NCBI RefSeq assembly: GCF_022807995.1 | Contig: NZ_CP094351.1 | Coordinates: 4,123,001-4,187,000 of the forward strand | DNA length: 64,000 nt | Reading direction: 5' to 3' | Source: Pseudomonas orientalis | GTDB lineage: Bacteria; Pseudomonadota; Gammaproteobacteria; Pseudomonadales; Pseudomonadaceae | Part shown: piece after piece, positions 54,093 to 63,975 of the stretch | Numbering within the stretch: the stretch's first letter is position 1 | Layout: each line of letters starts with the position of its first letter | Made by a program: the position numbers and the translations under genes | The notes under the pieces: model-generated | What the model was told of the DNA's origin: nothing | The model's database searches: none | What the model saw: the letters and a program-made list of their open reading frames with translations, nothing else

Positions 54093-57000
54093 TCAGGGCT
54101 CTACCTGGCTCCATTGCTTGCTCAATCGCTTGTCGGATATGGGCACCTTGGTCCCCAACTGCTGGCCAAACAACGACACTCGATATTCCTCCAGCCACCA
54201 GCGATAGAGCTCCAGCTGCGGGTCGCGCTTGCCTTCCTGGGTGTGTTTGTTCAGGCGGTTCTGGTACTGCGCCCACAGGCCGCTGAGCTCGGTGCTCCAC
54301 ACACGATCCTTCTGCACCTGGCTCGGCAGTTTTTCCAGGCGCAGCTCGATGGCCTTGAGGTAACGCGGCAGCTCCTTGAACCATTGCGCCGGCGTCTCGC
54401 GCACAAACCCTGGGTAGACCAGGTTGCTCAACTGCTGCTTGATATCGTTCAAGGCTACCGCCTGGGCCAGGTCGATCTTGCCCTTGAAGCGTTTTTGCAG
54501 GCCATGCCAGAGTTTCAGCACGTCCAGGGTCAGGCGCGCCAGACGCTCGGCGTGTTCGGTCCAGCCGCCGCGCTTGCGCTCGGCCAGCGCGGCCAGCCCG
54601 GCACCATCGCGCGGTAGAGTGGCTTCGCCTTCCAGTACGCAGGTGTCGAGACTGGCAAGCAGGATGTCTTCCACCAGCGCATCGATGCGCCCCAGTTCGC
54701 GGTACATCAGGCCCAACTCGGTCAGCCCCGGCAATTTGCCGCGCAAAAATTTCGCCGGTTCCGCCAGTTGCTGCAGCAGCAGGCGCTGCAAGGCACGGCG
54801 ATGCTGGAATTCGGCCTCGGCGGCCGTGGAGAAACGCCCCTCCCTGACCGTGCCGTTTTCTTCCACCAGCGCCGGGTATACGGTCATCGATAGGCCGGCG
54901 ATGTTTTGCTGGGTTTTCTCAGCCACGGGAGCGAACACCTTGGCTTCCACCGGCTGCTGGCTTTTTGCAGTTTGCGGAACCGCCAGCGCCGCCTGGCTGG
55001 CCTCGGCGAAACGCGCCGTCAGCTCCGCCAGATCCCGGCCTTCGCCGAGGAACTTGCCTTGGCCGTCGACCACTTCCAGGTTCATCTTCAGATGGTTTTC
55101 CACCTGCTGCGCGGCCTCGGCCCAGGCCTCGTCGCTGACCCGCGCACCGGTCATGCGCAGCAATTCGCGGCCGAGCGCCTGAGGCAGCGAGCCCTGGCCA
55201 AACTCGATGCGCTGCAGCGCCGCCTTGACGAAGTCCGGCACCGGCACAAAGTTTTTGCGCAGCGTTTTGGGCAAGTTACGCACCAGGGCGATGCACTTGG
55301 CTTCGATCACCCCCGGCACCAGCCATTCCAGGCGCTCGGCCGGCAAGGCCGGCAGCAACGGCGCCGGCACGCGCAGGGTGACGCCGTCGCGCGGATGGTT
55401 GGGTTCGAAGTGGTAACTCAAGGCCAGGGCCAGGTCGCCCAGGTGCAAGGTGTCCGGGTAATGCGCGGCGGTGACTTCACTGGCTTCGCGGGCCAGCACG
55501 TCTTCTTCGCGCATGATCAGCAGTTGCGGGTCTTTCTGGCTGTTGGCCTTGTACCAGCTGTCGAAGGTCGCCGTCTGATGGATCTCGGCCGGCAGGCGCG
55601 CATCGTAGAAGGCGTAGAGGGTCTCCTCGTCGGCCAGGATGTCGCGGCGGCGCGCCTTGGCTTCCAGTTCGTCGAGCTGCTCCAGCAGTTGCTGGTTGGC
55701 CGCCAGGCACTTGGCCCGGGACTGGATTTCCCCGCGCACCAGGCCTTCGCGAATAAACAGCTCGCGCGACACCACCGGATCGATCGGCCCGTAATGCACC
55801 GGCCGGCGTCCGACCACGATCAACCCGAACAAGGTGATCTGTTCAAACGCCACCACCTGGCCGCGCTTTTTCTCCCAATGCGGTTCAAAGTGGTTTTTCT
55901 TGATCAGATGCCCGGCCAGCGGTTCGATCCAGTCGGCGTCGATCTTGGCCACCATGCGCGCATACAGCTTGGTGGTTTCCACCAGTTCGGCGGTCATCAG
56001 CCATTGCGGGCGCTTCTTGCCGATACCCGAGGAAGGGTGAATCCAGAAGCGCCGCTGACGCGCCCCCAGGTAGTCGCCGTCCTCGGTCTTCTGGCCGATC
56101 TGGCTGAGCAAGCCGGACAGCACCGCCTTGTGCAGTTTCGGGAAATCCGCCGGTTCCTTGTTGATCGTCAACTGCATGTCGCGGCAGATCAGGCTCAACT
56201 GGCGATGGGAATCGCGCCATTCGCGCAGGCGCAGGTAGTTGAGAAAGTTCTTCCGACACCAATTGCGCAGCGGGCTGGCGGTCAGCTCCTGGCGCTGTTC
56301 TTCAAAGCCGCGCCACAGACTGACCAGCCCGGCGAAGTCCGAATCCGCGTCTTTCCACTGCGCATGGGCCTGGTCGGCGGCCTGCTGGCGCTCCGGCGGG
56401 CGCTCGCGCGGGTCCTGGATCGACATGGCGCTGGCCACGATCAGCACTTCCTGCAAGCTGCCCAGTTTGGCCGCTTCGAGCAGCATGCGGCCCATGCGCG
56501 GGTCCACCGGCAGGCGCGCCAGCTGGCGGCCCAACGGTGTGAGCTGACTGTTGCGGTCCACGGCCGACAGCTCTTGCAGCAGGTTGAAACCGTCGCTGAT
56601 GGCCTTGCCGTCCGGCGGTTCGATAAACGGGAAGTCGGTGATTTCACCCAGGCGCAGGTGCAGCATCTGCAGGATCACTGCGGCGAGGTTGGTGCGCAGG
56701 ATTTCCGGGTCGGTAAATTCCGGGCGCCCGATAAAGTCTTCTTCGCTGTACAACCGAATGCAGATGCCCGGCTCGACCCGGCCGCAACGGCCTTTACGCT
56801 GGTTGGCGCTGGCCTGGGAGATCGCCTCGATCGGCAGGCGCTGCACCTTGGCGCGGTAGCTGTAGCGGCTGATGCGCGCGGTGCCGCTGTCGATCACATA
56901 ACGAATGCCAGGCACCGTCAACGAGGTTTCCGCGACGTTGGTCGCCAGTACCACGCGGCGGCCCGGGTGCGATTGGAAAATACGCTGTTGCTCGGCCGGT

Positions 57001-58004
57001 GACAGGCGCGCATACAACGGCAGGATCTCTGTGTGCTTGAGCTGGGCCTTGCGCAGCATCTCGGCGGCGTCGCGAATCTCGCGCTCGCCAGGCAGGAACA
57101 CCAGCACATCGCCGGGGCTGCGCCGTTCGCTGCGCTCATAGGCGGCGATTTCATCGAGGGTGGCGAGGATCGCCTGGTCGACGGTGAGGTCGTCCTCGAC
57201 GCGGTTGCCCTCCTCGTCCTGTTCCAGGGTCAACGGGCGGTACCAGGTGTCGACCGGGAACGTGCGGCCCGAGACTTCGACAATCGGCGCATCGTCGAAG
57301 TGCTTGGAGAAACGTTCAAGGTCGATGGTGGCCGAGGTGATGATGACTTTCAGGTCGGGCCGGCGCGGCAACAGCGTCTTGAGGTAACCGAGCAGAAAGT
57401 CGATGTTCAGGCTGCGCTCGTGGGCCTCGTCGACGATGATCGTGTCATAGCGCTCCAGATAGCGGTCGTTCTGGGTTTCCGCCAGCAGGATACCGTCGGT
57501 CATCAGCTTGATCAGCGTATTGGAATCGCTCTGGTCCTCGAAGCGCACCTGATAGCCGACCAACGCGCCCAGCGGCGTGGCCAGCTCTTCGGCGACGCGG
57601 CTGGCAACGCTGCGCGCAGCGATCCGACGCGGCTGGGTGTGACCGATCAGGCCGTATTGGCCACGGCCGATTTCCAGGCAGATCTTCGGCAACTGGGTGG
57701 TTTTACCCGAGCCGGTCTCGCCGGCAATGATCAGCACCTGATGCTTGTTCAGCGCAGCCTTGATCTCGTCACGCTTGGCCGCAATCGGCAGGCTGTCGTC
57801 GTAACGGATCACCGGCAGGCTCGCATGCCGCGCCGTGACCTGGGCACAGGACGCCTGCATGCGCGCCACCCACTGCGCCAGCTTCTCCTCGTCGGGTTTC
57901 TTGCGCAGCTCGAGCAACTGGCGCCGCAAGCGGTGACGGTCGGCGAGCATGGCGTGATCGAGGGTCTTGAGCAGTTGATCTATGGTGGGTGCTTGGTCAG
58001 TCAT
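54093..58004 (-). CDS. hrpA: ATP-dependent RNA helicase HrpA
   Basis: The 1303-aa protein matches HrpA (E. coli 1300 aa): Walker A GETGSGKTTQLPK, DEAH (VDEAHERSLNIDFLLGYL), ITSATID, TNVAETSLTVPGI and QRKGRCGRVEPG, then the long C-terminal OB/DUF3418 regions. HrpA is a DEAH helicase that rescues stalled ribosomes and processes mRNA. The ATG at 58004 gives a protein of the family length; an upstream frame to 58109 adds 35 residues. Confidence 0.93.
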   Translation of the reverse strand: MTDQAPTIDQLLKTLDHAMLADRHRLRRQLLELRKKPDEEKLAQWVARMQASCAQVTARHASLPVIRYDDSLPIAAKRDEIKAALNKHQVLIIAGETGSGKTTQLPKICLEIGRGQYGLIGHTQPRRIAARSVASRVAEELATPLGALVGYQVRFEDQSDSNTLIKLMTDGILLAETQNDRYLERYDTIIVDEAHERSLNIDFLLGYLKTLLPRRPDLKVIITSATIDLERFSKHFDDAPIVEVSGRTFPVDTWYRPLTLEQDEEGNRVEDDLTVDQAILATLDEIAAYERSERRSPGDVLVFLPGEREIRDAAEMLRKAQLKHTEILPLYARLSPAEQQRIFQSHPGRRVVLATNVAETSLTVPGIRYVIDSGTARISRYSYRAKVQRLPIEAISQASANQRKGRCGRVEPGICIRLYSEEDFIGRPEFTDPEILRTNLAAVILQMLHLRLGEITDFPFIEPPDGKAISDGFNLLQELSAVDRNSQLTPLGRQLARLPVDPRMGRMLLEAAKLGSLQEVLIVASAMSIQDPRERPPERQQAADQAHAQWKDADSDFAGLVSLWRGFEEQRQELTASPLRNWCRKNFLNYLRLREWRDSHRQLSLICRDMQLTINKEPADFPKLHKAVLSGLLSQIGQKTEDGDYLGARQRRFWIHPSSGIGKKRPQWLMTAELVETTKLYARMVAKIDADWIEPLAGHLIKKNHFEPHWEKKRGQVVAFEQITLFGLIVVGRRPVHYGPIDPVVSRELFIREGLVRGEIQSRAKCLAANQQLLEQLDELEAKARRRDILADEETLYAFYDARLPAEIHQTATFDSWYKANSQKDPQLLIMREEDVLAREASEVTAAHYPDTLHLGDLALALSYHFEPNHPRDGVTLRVPAPLLPALPAERLEWLVPGVIEAKCIALVRNLPKTLRKNFVPVPDFVKAALQRIEFGQGSLPQALGRELLRMTGARVSDEAWAEAAQQVENHLKMNLEVVDGQGKFLGEGRDLAELTARFAEASQAALAVPQTAKSQQPVEAKVFAPVAEKTQQNIAGLSMTVYPALVEENGTVREGRFSTAAEAEFQHRRALQRLLLQQLAEPAKFLRGKLPGLTELGLMYRELGRIDALVEDILLASLDTCVLEGEATLPRDGAGLAALAERKRGGWTEHAERLARLTLDVLKLWHGLQKRFKGKIDLAQAVALNDIKQQLSNLVYPGFVRETPAQWFKELPRYLKAIELRLEKLPSQVQKDRVWSTELSGLWAQYQNRLNKHTQEGKRDPQLELYRWWLEEYRVSLFGQQLGTKVPISDKRLSKQWSQVEP

Positions 58005-58275
58005 CTGGGTGGCAAGGGTCTTTTGGTGAGGCAGGTCTGCCCTGCGCAGCGTGGATCGATGGAATGGGGAAAGATTGTCGCAGATTTCTTCCGGCCTTGA
58101 GACGGTCAATCAAAAATGAGCCGTGCGGGCTTGGATGTCTTATCGAAATTGCCTACATAAATCGATAAACCATTCGGACCATTGAATAGCAGAAATCCGA
58201 TTGGGTGAATGCGGTGTAACCGATTCAATGAGCCAAACGTGCCTGTCACGCTCATCAGCTAAGGAACCTGCATTT

Positions 58276-58512
58276 ATGATTACGATTATGCCCAGACATG
58301 GCCTGCCCACTTTCGCTGAAACCACCCGTAGAGATAATCCACCCCCTTATGAGCACCCACCGACCTACAGCCAGGCGATGAGTACGCGCGCACCGCAGAT
58401 ACCCAAGGCTGCTACGCCGCAAGCGACCAGCCTGACTGCCCATCGAATCACTCAAAGCGCTCCAGCGTCGATGGCAATGCGAATGCTGATGAGTGCCCTG
58501 TCCAGAGTTTGA
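58276..58512 (+). CDS. Small proline-rich protein with PPxY motifs
   Basis: The 78-aa frame has AAGGAA 8 nt before the ATG and reads MITIMPRHGLPTFAETTRRD, then PPPYEHPPTYSQAM with two PPxY motifs in tandem (PPPY and PPTY), and an alanine/methionine-rich tail. PPxY binds WW domains in eukaryotes and is rare in bacterial housekeeping proteins. A second small gene follows 46 nt downstream. Coding status is likely but unproven. Confidence 0.5.
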   Translation: MITIMPRHGLPTFAETTRRDNPPPYEHPPTYSQAMSTRAPQIPKAATPQATSLTAHRITQSAPASMAMRMLMSALSRV

Positions 58513-58558
58513 AATCCAGCGCTCACCTTCAACCCTCACAACGCTGTCAGGAGTTTCT

Positions 58559-58966
58559 ATGCCAATAGATCGTATGTCTTACTCACGCGCCGGCGGCTAC
58601 GGCCATTCCTTTGCCGAAAAGCATCAACGCACTCCGGAATACACGACCCCAGGGGCCTCAAGCGCCTCGTCCAGCTCATGGAAGACGATTGAAACGCTGA
58701 GAAGTCTGCCCAAGGATTTTCCGACTTCCGCCGTCAGCCAAAATCATCTTGATAAACCCATAGGGTTACTGCAGCGAAAAATAGAATTGCAGGACAAAGG
58801 TCGGCCGACTGAAAACGTCGATAAGGCCTATAAGGAATCGATGAATACCCTCTACCAGAAAAATTCGACCGCTCAGAGCCAGGCTGCGGACGAAACGACC
58901 CGAAACCGCCTGATCAACCGGAGCGATAAAATATTGGAAACCAACAAGGACACCCCGTTCCTGTAA
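58559..58966 (+). CDS. Small Ser-rich hydrophilic protein
   Basis: A 135-aa protein with an AGGAG ribosome site 6 nt before the ATG. The N-terminal 45 residues are Ser/Thr/Gly-rich and disordered (SYSRAGGYGHSF, GASSASSSSWKT); the rest is charged and helical. No family recognised. With the upstream PPxY protein it may form an operon; Ser-rich disordered N-termini occur in type III secretion substrates, but no hrp/rsp box was seen. Confidence 0.5.
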   Translation: MPIDRMSYSRAGGYGHSFAEKHQRTPEYTTPGASSASSSSWKTIETLRSLPKDFPTSAVSQNHLDKPIGLLQRKIELQDKGRPTENVDKAYKESMNTLYQKNSTAQSQAADETTRNRLINRSDKILETNKDTPFL

Positions 58967-58996
58967 ACCAACCCTCACGCCAAACAATACGTTCTT

Positions 58997-59036
58997 CCCA
59001 AACTACCGCACGTTCAGCCACTCCCGGTAGTTTGGG
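58997..59036. terminator. 12-bp perfect hairpin between convergent genes
   Basis: CCCAAACTACCG (58997-59008) pairs perfectly with CGGTAGTTTGGG (59025-59036). No T-run follows on either strand, so it is an atypical terminator between the small Ser-rich gene and aceK. Confidence 0.55.
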
Positions 59037-59073
59037 CTCGCTGAGAATTACGCAGTCACGCCGACTCAGTGAC

Positions 59074-60789
59074 TCAGGACACGTCTTCCCACCTGCGCCG
59101 GTAGGGAAACACATCAATCACCTTCCCTGCACGAATCGCCTCCTGCAGGCCCTTCCAGTAATCGGCGTTGTACAACTCGCCATGCAACTCATCGAACAAC
59201 CTGCGCTGGCCGGCGTCGGCAAACAGGAACGGCGGAAATTCTTCCGGAAATACGTCCAGCGGGCCGATGGAATACCAGGGCTCGGAGGCCATCTCATCCT
59301 CAGGAGTGCGCGGCGCGGGAATGTGGCGGAAGTTGGCTTCGGTGAGAAAACAGATTTCATCGTAATCGTAGAACACCACCCGGCCGTGACGGGTGACGCC
59401 GAAGTTCTTGAGCAGCATGTCACCGGGGAAGATATTGGCCGCCGCCAGTTGCTTGATTGCCAGGCCATAGTCTTCAAGGGCTTCACGTACCTGGGCGGGG
59501 TTGGCGTTTTCGAGGTAGAGGTTGAGCGGGGTCATGCGCCGCTCGGTCCAGCAATGGCGGATCAAAACGGTATCGCCCTCCACTTGGACGGTGCCGGCGG
59601 CCACTTCCAGCAACTCGGCGAGGCAGTCGGGCTCGAACTTGCTCAAGGGGAAACGGAAGTCGGCGAACTCCTGGGTATCGGCCATGCGCCCTACCCGGTC
59701 GACACTTTTGACCAGGCGGTACTTCTCGATCACCGTGGCGCGGTTGACGTTTTTCGACGGTGAGAAACGGTCCTTGATGATCTTGAACACGGTGTTGAAA
59801 CCCGGCAGGGTAAACACGCTCATGACCATGCCCCGCACCCCCGGCGCCATGATGAATTGATCATCGGTAGTGGCCAGGTGGTTGATCAGGGCGCGATAGA
59901 ACTCCGACTTGCCGTGCTTATAAAAGCCGATGGAGGTGTACAGCTCGGCAATGTGCTTGCCGGGCAGGATGCGCTTGAGAAAGTCGATGAACTCCGCAGG
60001 TACCGGCACATCGACCATGAAGTACGAACGGGTGAAGGAAAAGATGATCGACACGTCAGCTTCGTCAGTGATCAACGCATCGATCTGAATCCCCTGCCCT
60101 TCGCGGTGCAGCAATGGAATCACCAATGGCCATTGTTCGTCGCGGGTGTAGATACGTCCGACAAGGTAGGCGCCTTTATTGCGGTAGAGCACCGAGGAAA
60201 ACAGCTCAACGTTCAGGTCCGGATCCTTGCATACCCAATCCGGCAGGTTTTCCCGCAGTTGGGCTTCCAGGCGGCGCAGGTCGGCAGGCAAGTCGGCGTA
60301 GGGCTCACTGAAGCGGTAGTCCGCGAAAATCTGCGCGAGCGTCTGCGCCAGGTTGCCGGCGGGCGTGTAGGTGCGGGTTTGCGCCGCCCGCGCCCGACGC
60401 TGGCTGGGCCGCGTGGTCTGGATGAACATGCAGTTATCGCTGATCAGGTCATGGCTGAACAGGCTGCAGAACACCGAGTTGTACCAGGTTTCCGACAGCT
60501 CATCGTCAAAGCGCAGGTCGATCAGGCCGATGTAGGCACTTTTTACCAGCGGCCACAGGTCGATGTCTTGCAACACGCCCGCATCGAAAGCAGCGCGCAG
60601 ACGCATCGTGACCTCCCCCACCTTATCTTCGTAGAGGTTGATGCGCGCCGCCGAAGCCGCCTGCCCTTGCTGCCACTGGGCCTTTTCGAAACGTTCGCGC
60701 GCGCCATCGGTGATCTGGCGAAAGTGCTCACGGTAGTCGTCGAAACCGTCGAGGATCATTCGGGCGATAGCGAGGGCGGACTGCGACAT
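59074..60789 (-). CDS. aceK: Isocitrate dehydrogenase kinase/phosphatase
   Basis: The 571-aa protein matches AceK along its length (E. coli 578 aa): ALAIARMILDGFDDYREHF start, the ATP-binding region APGVRGMVMSVFTLPGFNTVFKIIKDRFSPSKNVNR, and DMLLKNFGVTRHGRVVFYDYDEICFLTEANFR. It adds and removes phosphate on isocitrate dehydrogenase, steering carbon to the glyoxylate shunt during growth on acetate or fatty acids. It is separate from aceA and aceB, as usual in Pseudomonas. Confidence 0.95.
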   Translation of the reverse strand: MSQSALAIARMILDGFDDYREHFRQITDGARERFEKAQWQQGQAASAARINLYEDKVGEVTMRLRAAFDAGVLQDIDLWPLVKSAYIGLIDLRFDDELSETWYNSVFCSLFSHDLISDNCMFIQTTRPSQRRARAAQTRTYTPAGNLAQTLAQIFADYRFSEPYADLPADLRRLEAQLRENLPDWVCKDPDLNVELFSSVLYRNKGAYLVGRIYTRDEQWPLVIPLLHREGQGIQIDALITDEADVSIIFSFTRSYFMVDVPVPAEFIDFLKRILPGKHIAELYTSIGFYKHGKSEFYRALINHLATTDDQFIMAPGVRGMVMSVFTLPGFNTVFKIIKDRFSPSKNVNRATVIEKYRLVKSVDRVGRMADTQEFADFRFPLSKFEPDCLAELLEVAAGTVQVEGDTVLIRHCWTERRMTPLNLYLENANPAQVREALEDYGLAIKQLAAANIFPGDMLLKNFGVTRHGRVVFYDYDEICFLTEANFRHIPAPRTPEDEMASEPWYSIGPLDVFPEEFPPFLFADAGQRRLFDELHGELYNADYWKGLQEAIRAGKVIDVFPYRRRWEDVS

Positions 60790-60942
60790 GCGGAAACCTC
60801 GAACGGGTAGCTGGAAGCCCTGAGCTTAGCCAGTGAACCAAGGCAGGAAAAGGAGGATTTTTTCATCGACGGCGATACTTAACGATTGTGCCGACCGGAA
60901 CGCTGGGCAACACTCCCCCGCCCGATTGCGTAGGAATTTTCC

Positions 60943-61827
60943 GTGAGACCCGTCGATACCCTGTACTTGCTGGGACTGGCCGCCATCTGGGGGGCGAGTT
61001 TTCTGTTCATGCGCATCATCGCGCCGGAAATCGGTACGGTGCCGACCGCGTTTTTCCGCGTATCGATCGCTGCCGCCGGCTTGTTGGTGATTCTTGCGAT
61101 GATGCGCGTGAGCTGGGATTTCCAGGGCAAGTTCAAGACCATTTTACTGCTGGGCGTGATCAACTCCGGGATTCCGGCGACCATGTATTCAGTAGCAGCA
61201 CAGGTGTTGCCGGCGGGTTATTCAGCGATTTTCAACGCCACCACGCCGCTGATGGGTGTGTTAATTGGCGGGTTGTTTTTCAGCGAGCGCCTGACGCCGT
61301 CGAAAATAGCAGGCGTTGCCTTGGGGCTGTTTGGCGTTGCCGTGCTCACGCGTGCGGGGCCGGTGGCATTTGACCTGCAATTGTTGATGGGCGCGTTGGC
61401 GTGCCTATTGGCAACGACCTGCTACGGCTTTGCCGGTTTCCTGGCGCGGCGCTGGCTGGATAGGCGTGGCGGATTGGACAGTCGCTTATCAGCCTTGGGC
61501 AGTATGTTGGGCGCTACGTTGTTTTTGCTGCCGTTCTTTGCCTACAGCGCCATCAGCCAGCCACCGGCGAGCTGGGGCGGCTGGCAGGTGTGGGCGTCGC
61601 TGCTGGGATTGGGGTTGGTGTGTACGGCGTTCGCCTACATCCTGTATTTCCGCCTGCTGTCATCCATTGGCCCGGTCAAGTCGATGACCGTGACCTTCAT
61701 GATTCCGCCGTTCGGCGTGTTGTGGGGTGCGTTGCTGTTGGAGGAGCCACTGTCCATGGCTCACCTGTATGGCGGGGTGTTGATTGCCGGGGCGTTGTGG
61801 TTGGTGTTGCGCCCGCAAAAACTGTAG
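60943..61827 (+). CDS. EamA-family transporter
   Basis: The 294-aa protein has ten hydrophobic segments in two EamA repeats (TLYLLGLAAIWGASFLFMRI; second repeat with YILYFRLLSSIGPVKSMTVTFMIPPFGVLWGALLLEEPL). GTG start at 60943 with AGGA 8 nt upstream. Probable metabolite exporter. Confidence 0.88.
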   Translation: MRPVDTLYLLGLAAIWGASFLFMRIIAPEIGTVPTAFFRVSIAAAGLLVILAMMRVSWDFQGKFKTILLLGVINSGIPATMYSVAAQVLPAGYSAIFNATTPLMGVLIGGLFFSERLTPSKIAGVALGLFGVAVLTRAGPVAFDLQLLMGALACLLATTCYGFAGFLARRWLDRRGGLDSRLSALGSMLGATLFLLPFFAYSAISQPPASWGGWQVWASLLGLGLVCTAFAYILYFRLLSSIGPVKSMTVTFMIPPFGVLWGALLLEEPLSMAHLYGGVLIAGALWLVLRPQKL

Positions 61828-61864
61828 GAGCGACCTCCTATGGCGAGGCAGCTCGCTCCTACAG
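61822..61864. repeat. REP doublet between two EamA genes
   Basis: CTGTAGGAGCGA and CTCGCTCCTACAG form an inverted pair around a short loop; it overlaps the end of the rightward EamA gene and lies before the stop of the leftward one, a likely bidirectional terminator. Confidence 0.75.
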
Positions 61865-61873
61865 GGGTGCGTT

Positions 61874-62725
61874 TTAGTACTTACGGAATACAAACACCAA
61901 ACCAACGATGATCAACGCCATCCCCAACAGGCTCAACAGGGCCAGCCGGTTGCCGAAGATCAGGTAGTCCATCACCGCCGTCACCAGATAGAACAAACTG
62001 GTGACATTCACCAGGTTGCCGCGGGCGATCAGCCGATACAGCAACAGCGTCGCCAGCACTGACACCACCAACCCCATCCACAGTACCGGCAGGTAAAAGC
62101 CCGCCTCGTGTTCAAAGTGAAATGGCTGGAACGGCACGAACACTGCGCACAACAGCATCCCGGCCAGGTATTGCAACGGCAATGTGCCCAACGGGTTGTC
62201 GGTGATGCGCTTTTGCATGATCGAGCCAAACGTCATGCTCGCCAGCGCCAGCAGCCCGAACAGCATCCCGGCCAGGGACATGCCGGCCAGCCCGATGCCC
62301 TGGTACACCACCATGATCAAGCCGGCCAGCCCTAACCCGAGGCCGAACAGCCGGCGCCAGGAGCGCTGGCGCTCCATCAGCACCACGGTGAGGATCGGCT
62401 GGACGCCCATGATGGTCGCCATCACCCCGGGGGTGACTTTGAGGTCCAGGGCCAGCAGATAGAAAATCTGATAGGCCCCCAACAACACCAGGCCCGTCGC
62501 CGCCGCATACAGCATGGGCTTGCCGGGACGTGGCAGCGTCAACTTGAGGAGCGGTACCAGCAGTACCAACCCCATCAGGGCGATGGCAAAGCGGATCAAC
62601 AGAAAGGCAAAGGGCGAAGCATGGGCCAGGCCCAACTTGGAGAAGATCGCCCCGCTGCTCCACAGCAAGACAAACAAGCTCGTCGAGGCCGCCGCGGCCA
62701 CGGATTGTTTCGAAAGCACAGACAT
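61874..62725 (-). CDS. EamA-family transporter
   Basis: The 283-aa protein again shows two EamA repeats (SLFVLLWSSGAIFSKLGLAHASPFAFLLIRF; NVTSLFYLVTAVMDYLIFGNRL) and ten hydrophobic helices. It converges with the neighbouring EamA gene. An ATG at 62734 adds three residues and is equally possible. Confidence 0.88.
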   Translation of the reverse strand: MSVLSKQSVAAAASTSLFVLLWSSGAIFSKLGLAHASPFAFLLIRFAIALMGLVLLVPLLKLTLPRPGKPMLYAAATGLVLLGAYQIFYLLALDLKVTPGVMATIMGVQPILTVVLMERQRSWRRLFGLGLGLAGLIMVVYQGIGLAGMSLAGMLFGLLALASMTFGSIMQKRITDNPLGTLPLQYLAGMLLCAVFVPFQPFHFEHEAGFYLPVLWMGLVVSVLATLLLYRLIARGNLVNVTSLFYLVTAVMDYLIFGNRLALLSLLGMALIIVGLVFVFRKY

Positions 62726-62823
62726 GGTTACCACCTGTTATCAGGCAAAAAAGCCGACTCAGTAAAAAAACTGAATTTCAGTAGGTTTTTTCAGGCAGGC
62801 ACGGGGCAACAGCGAATAGCTGT

Positions 62824-62988
62824 TCAGCCCGAAATGCCAACACCCGGCGGTGATACGACTGCGTACACCAGCGTGCTACTGACAGGTGGGGGGTAGTGAC
62901 TGATCTGCGCAGGCTGCTTGCCACGGCACGGCACGACCACAGCGTTGACCGCTGAATCGACTACCGCTATGCGCTGGGAAGCTGGCAT
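62824..62988 (-). CDS. Possible 54-aa hypothetical protein
   Basis: A short frame MPASQRIAVVDSAVNAVVVP with a valine-rich body, ending VVSPPGVGISG. Composition is protein-like and a weak AAAGA site precedes the ATG. It lies in the otherwise empty 62726-63146 region and has no recognised family. Confidence 0.35.
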   Translation of the reverse strand: MPASQRIAVVDSAVNAVVVPCRGKQPAQISHYPPPVSSTLVYAVVSPPGVGISG

Positions 62989-63112
62989 GTGCTGATCTTT
63001 TTGAAGGGATAAAGACGCGACGACTATAACCAGCCGCAAACATACTTTGCAATCCTTTCCCCCTTGCCTTGTACGTGGAGGCGTTTTCATGCCCTAGAAC
63101 CTGGCCACTCGC

Positions 63113-63118
63113 TATAAT
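63113..63118 (+). promoter_or_regulatory. TATAAT box upstream of the CPBP gene
   Basis: A consensus -10 hexamer lies 29 nt upstream of the ATG at 63147. A clear -35 is not evident, so the promoter is tentative. Confidence 0.45.
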
Positions 63119-63146
63119 GCCGCCCGGTTTTTTCGAAGGATTTCAC

Positions 63147-63938
63147 ATGATTGCTTTGCCCTGGCTGTACCTCACCCTACTATCCATTGGCTATGTCGTG
63201 GCGTTGATTTACGGCCAACTGGGCGTACTGGCGGCGGTCTCCATCGCACTGCTGCTGCTGGCCGGGTATGCCGTACGCCAGCAACGCAACCCTTGGGCCC
63301 GCTACCTTGGCCACGGCTTGTTTATCGTCCTGGCCCTGGGCCTGGCGATGCATTGGTTGCCGGGGTTCTATAACGGCCGCGGTATTGCGCCCCAGCGTTT
63401 TACTCCGGACTCAGTGCCGTTCTCGATGTACCTGAACCAGGACAAACCGCTGATTGGCTTCTGGCTGCTGCTGGCCTGCCCATGGATTGTGGCGCGACGC
63501 TCATTGCGCCTGTCGATCTGCGTCACGGCCGTGGCCCTGACCCTGGCCGCCATCGCCGCCCTGGGTGGTGCAGCGCTGCTAGGGATGATCAGTTGGGTGC
63601 CGAAATGGCCGGACGAGGCGTGGCTGTGGGTGTTGAATAATCTGCTGTTGGTGACGCTGGTCGAAGAAGCGCTGTTTCGCGGGTATATCCAGGGCGGCCT
63701 AAGTCGGCGCTTCAAACACCTGCCCTACGGCGAGAACCTCGCGCTGCTGCTGGCCTCGCTGTTATTCGGCCTGGTGCATTTTGCTGCGGGTTGGCAGTGG
63801 ATGCTGCTGGCGAGTATTGCCGGCGTGGGTTACGGCCTGGCCTATCGCTTTGGCGGTTTGGGCGCGGCGATTGCCACGCATTTTGGCTTGAATCTGCTGC
63901 ACTTCGGGTTGTTCACCTACCCGATGCTCGCCGGCTAA
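63147..63938 (+). CDS. CPBP-family intramembrane metalloprotease
   Basis: The 263-aa protein has about eight membrane helices and the CPBP (Abi) signature: EEALFRG (E173, E174, R178), a second motif with H211 (LVHFAAG) and H245 (ATHFGLN). Family members are Rce1-like proteases; many bacterial ones are linked to bacteriocin maturation or immunity, but this one stands alone. ATG at 63147 has AAGGA upstream. Confidence 0.9.
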   Translation: MIALPWLYLTLLSIGYVVALIYGQLGVLAAVSIALLLLAGYAVRQQRNPWARYLGHGLFIVLALGLAMHWLPGFYNGRGIAPQRFTPDSVPFSMYLNQDKPLIGFWLLLACPWIVARRSLRLSICVTAVALTLAAIAALGGAALLGMISWVPKWPDEAWLWVLNNLLLVTLVEEALFRGYIQGGLSRRFKHLPYGENLALLLASLLFGLVHFAAGWQWMLLASIAGVGYGLAYRFGGLGAAIATHFGLNLLHFGLFTYPMLAG

Positions 63939-63948
63939 ACCTGCCTTA

Positions 63949-63975
63949 CTGTAGGAGCGAGCTTGCTCGCGAAGG
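63949..63975. repeat. Single REP element
   Basis: CTGTAGGAGCGAGCTTGCTCG followed by CGAAGG, the same REP type as at 51573, directly after the CPBP gene. Confidence 0.8.

Noticed and set aside
54906..57002. 698-aa open frame on the plus strand
   Set aside because: Antisense to hrpA with no ribosome site or domain; long shadow frames are expected at this GC.
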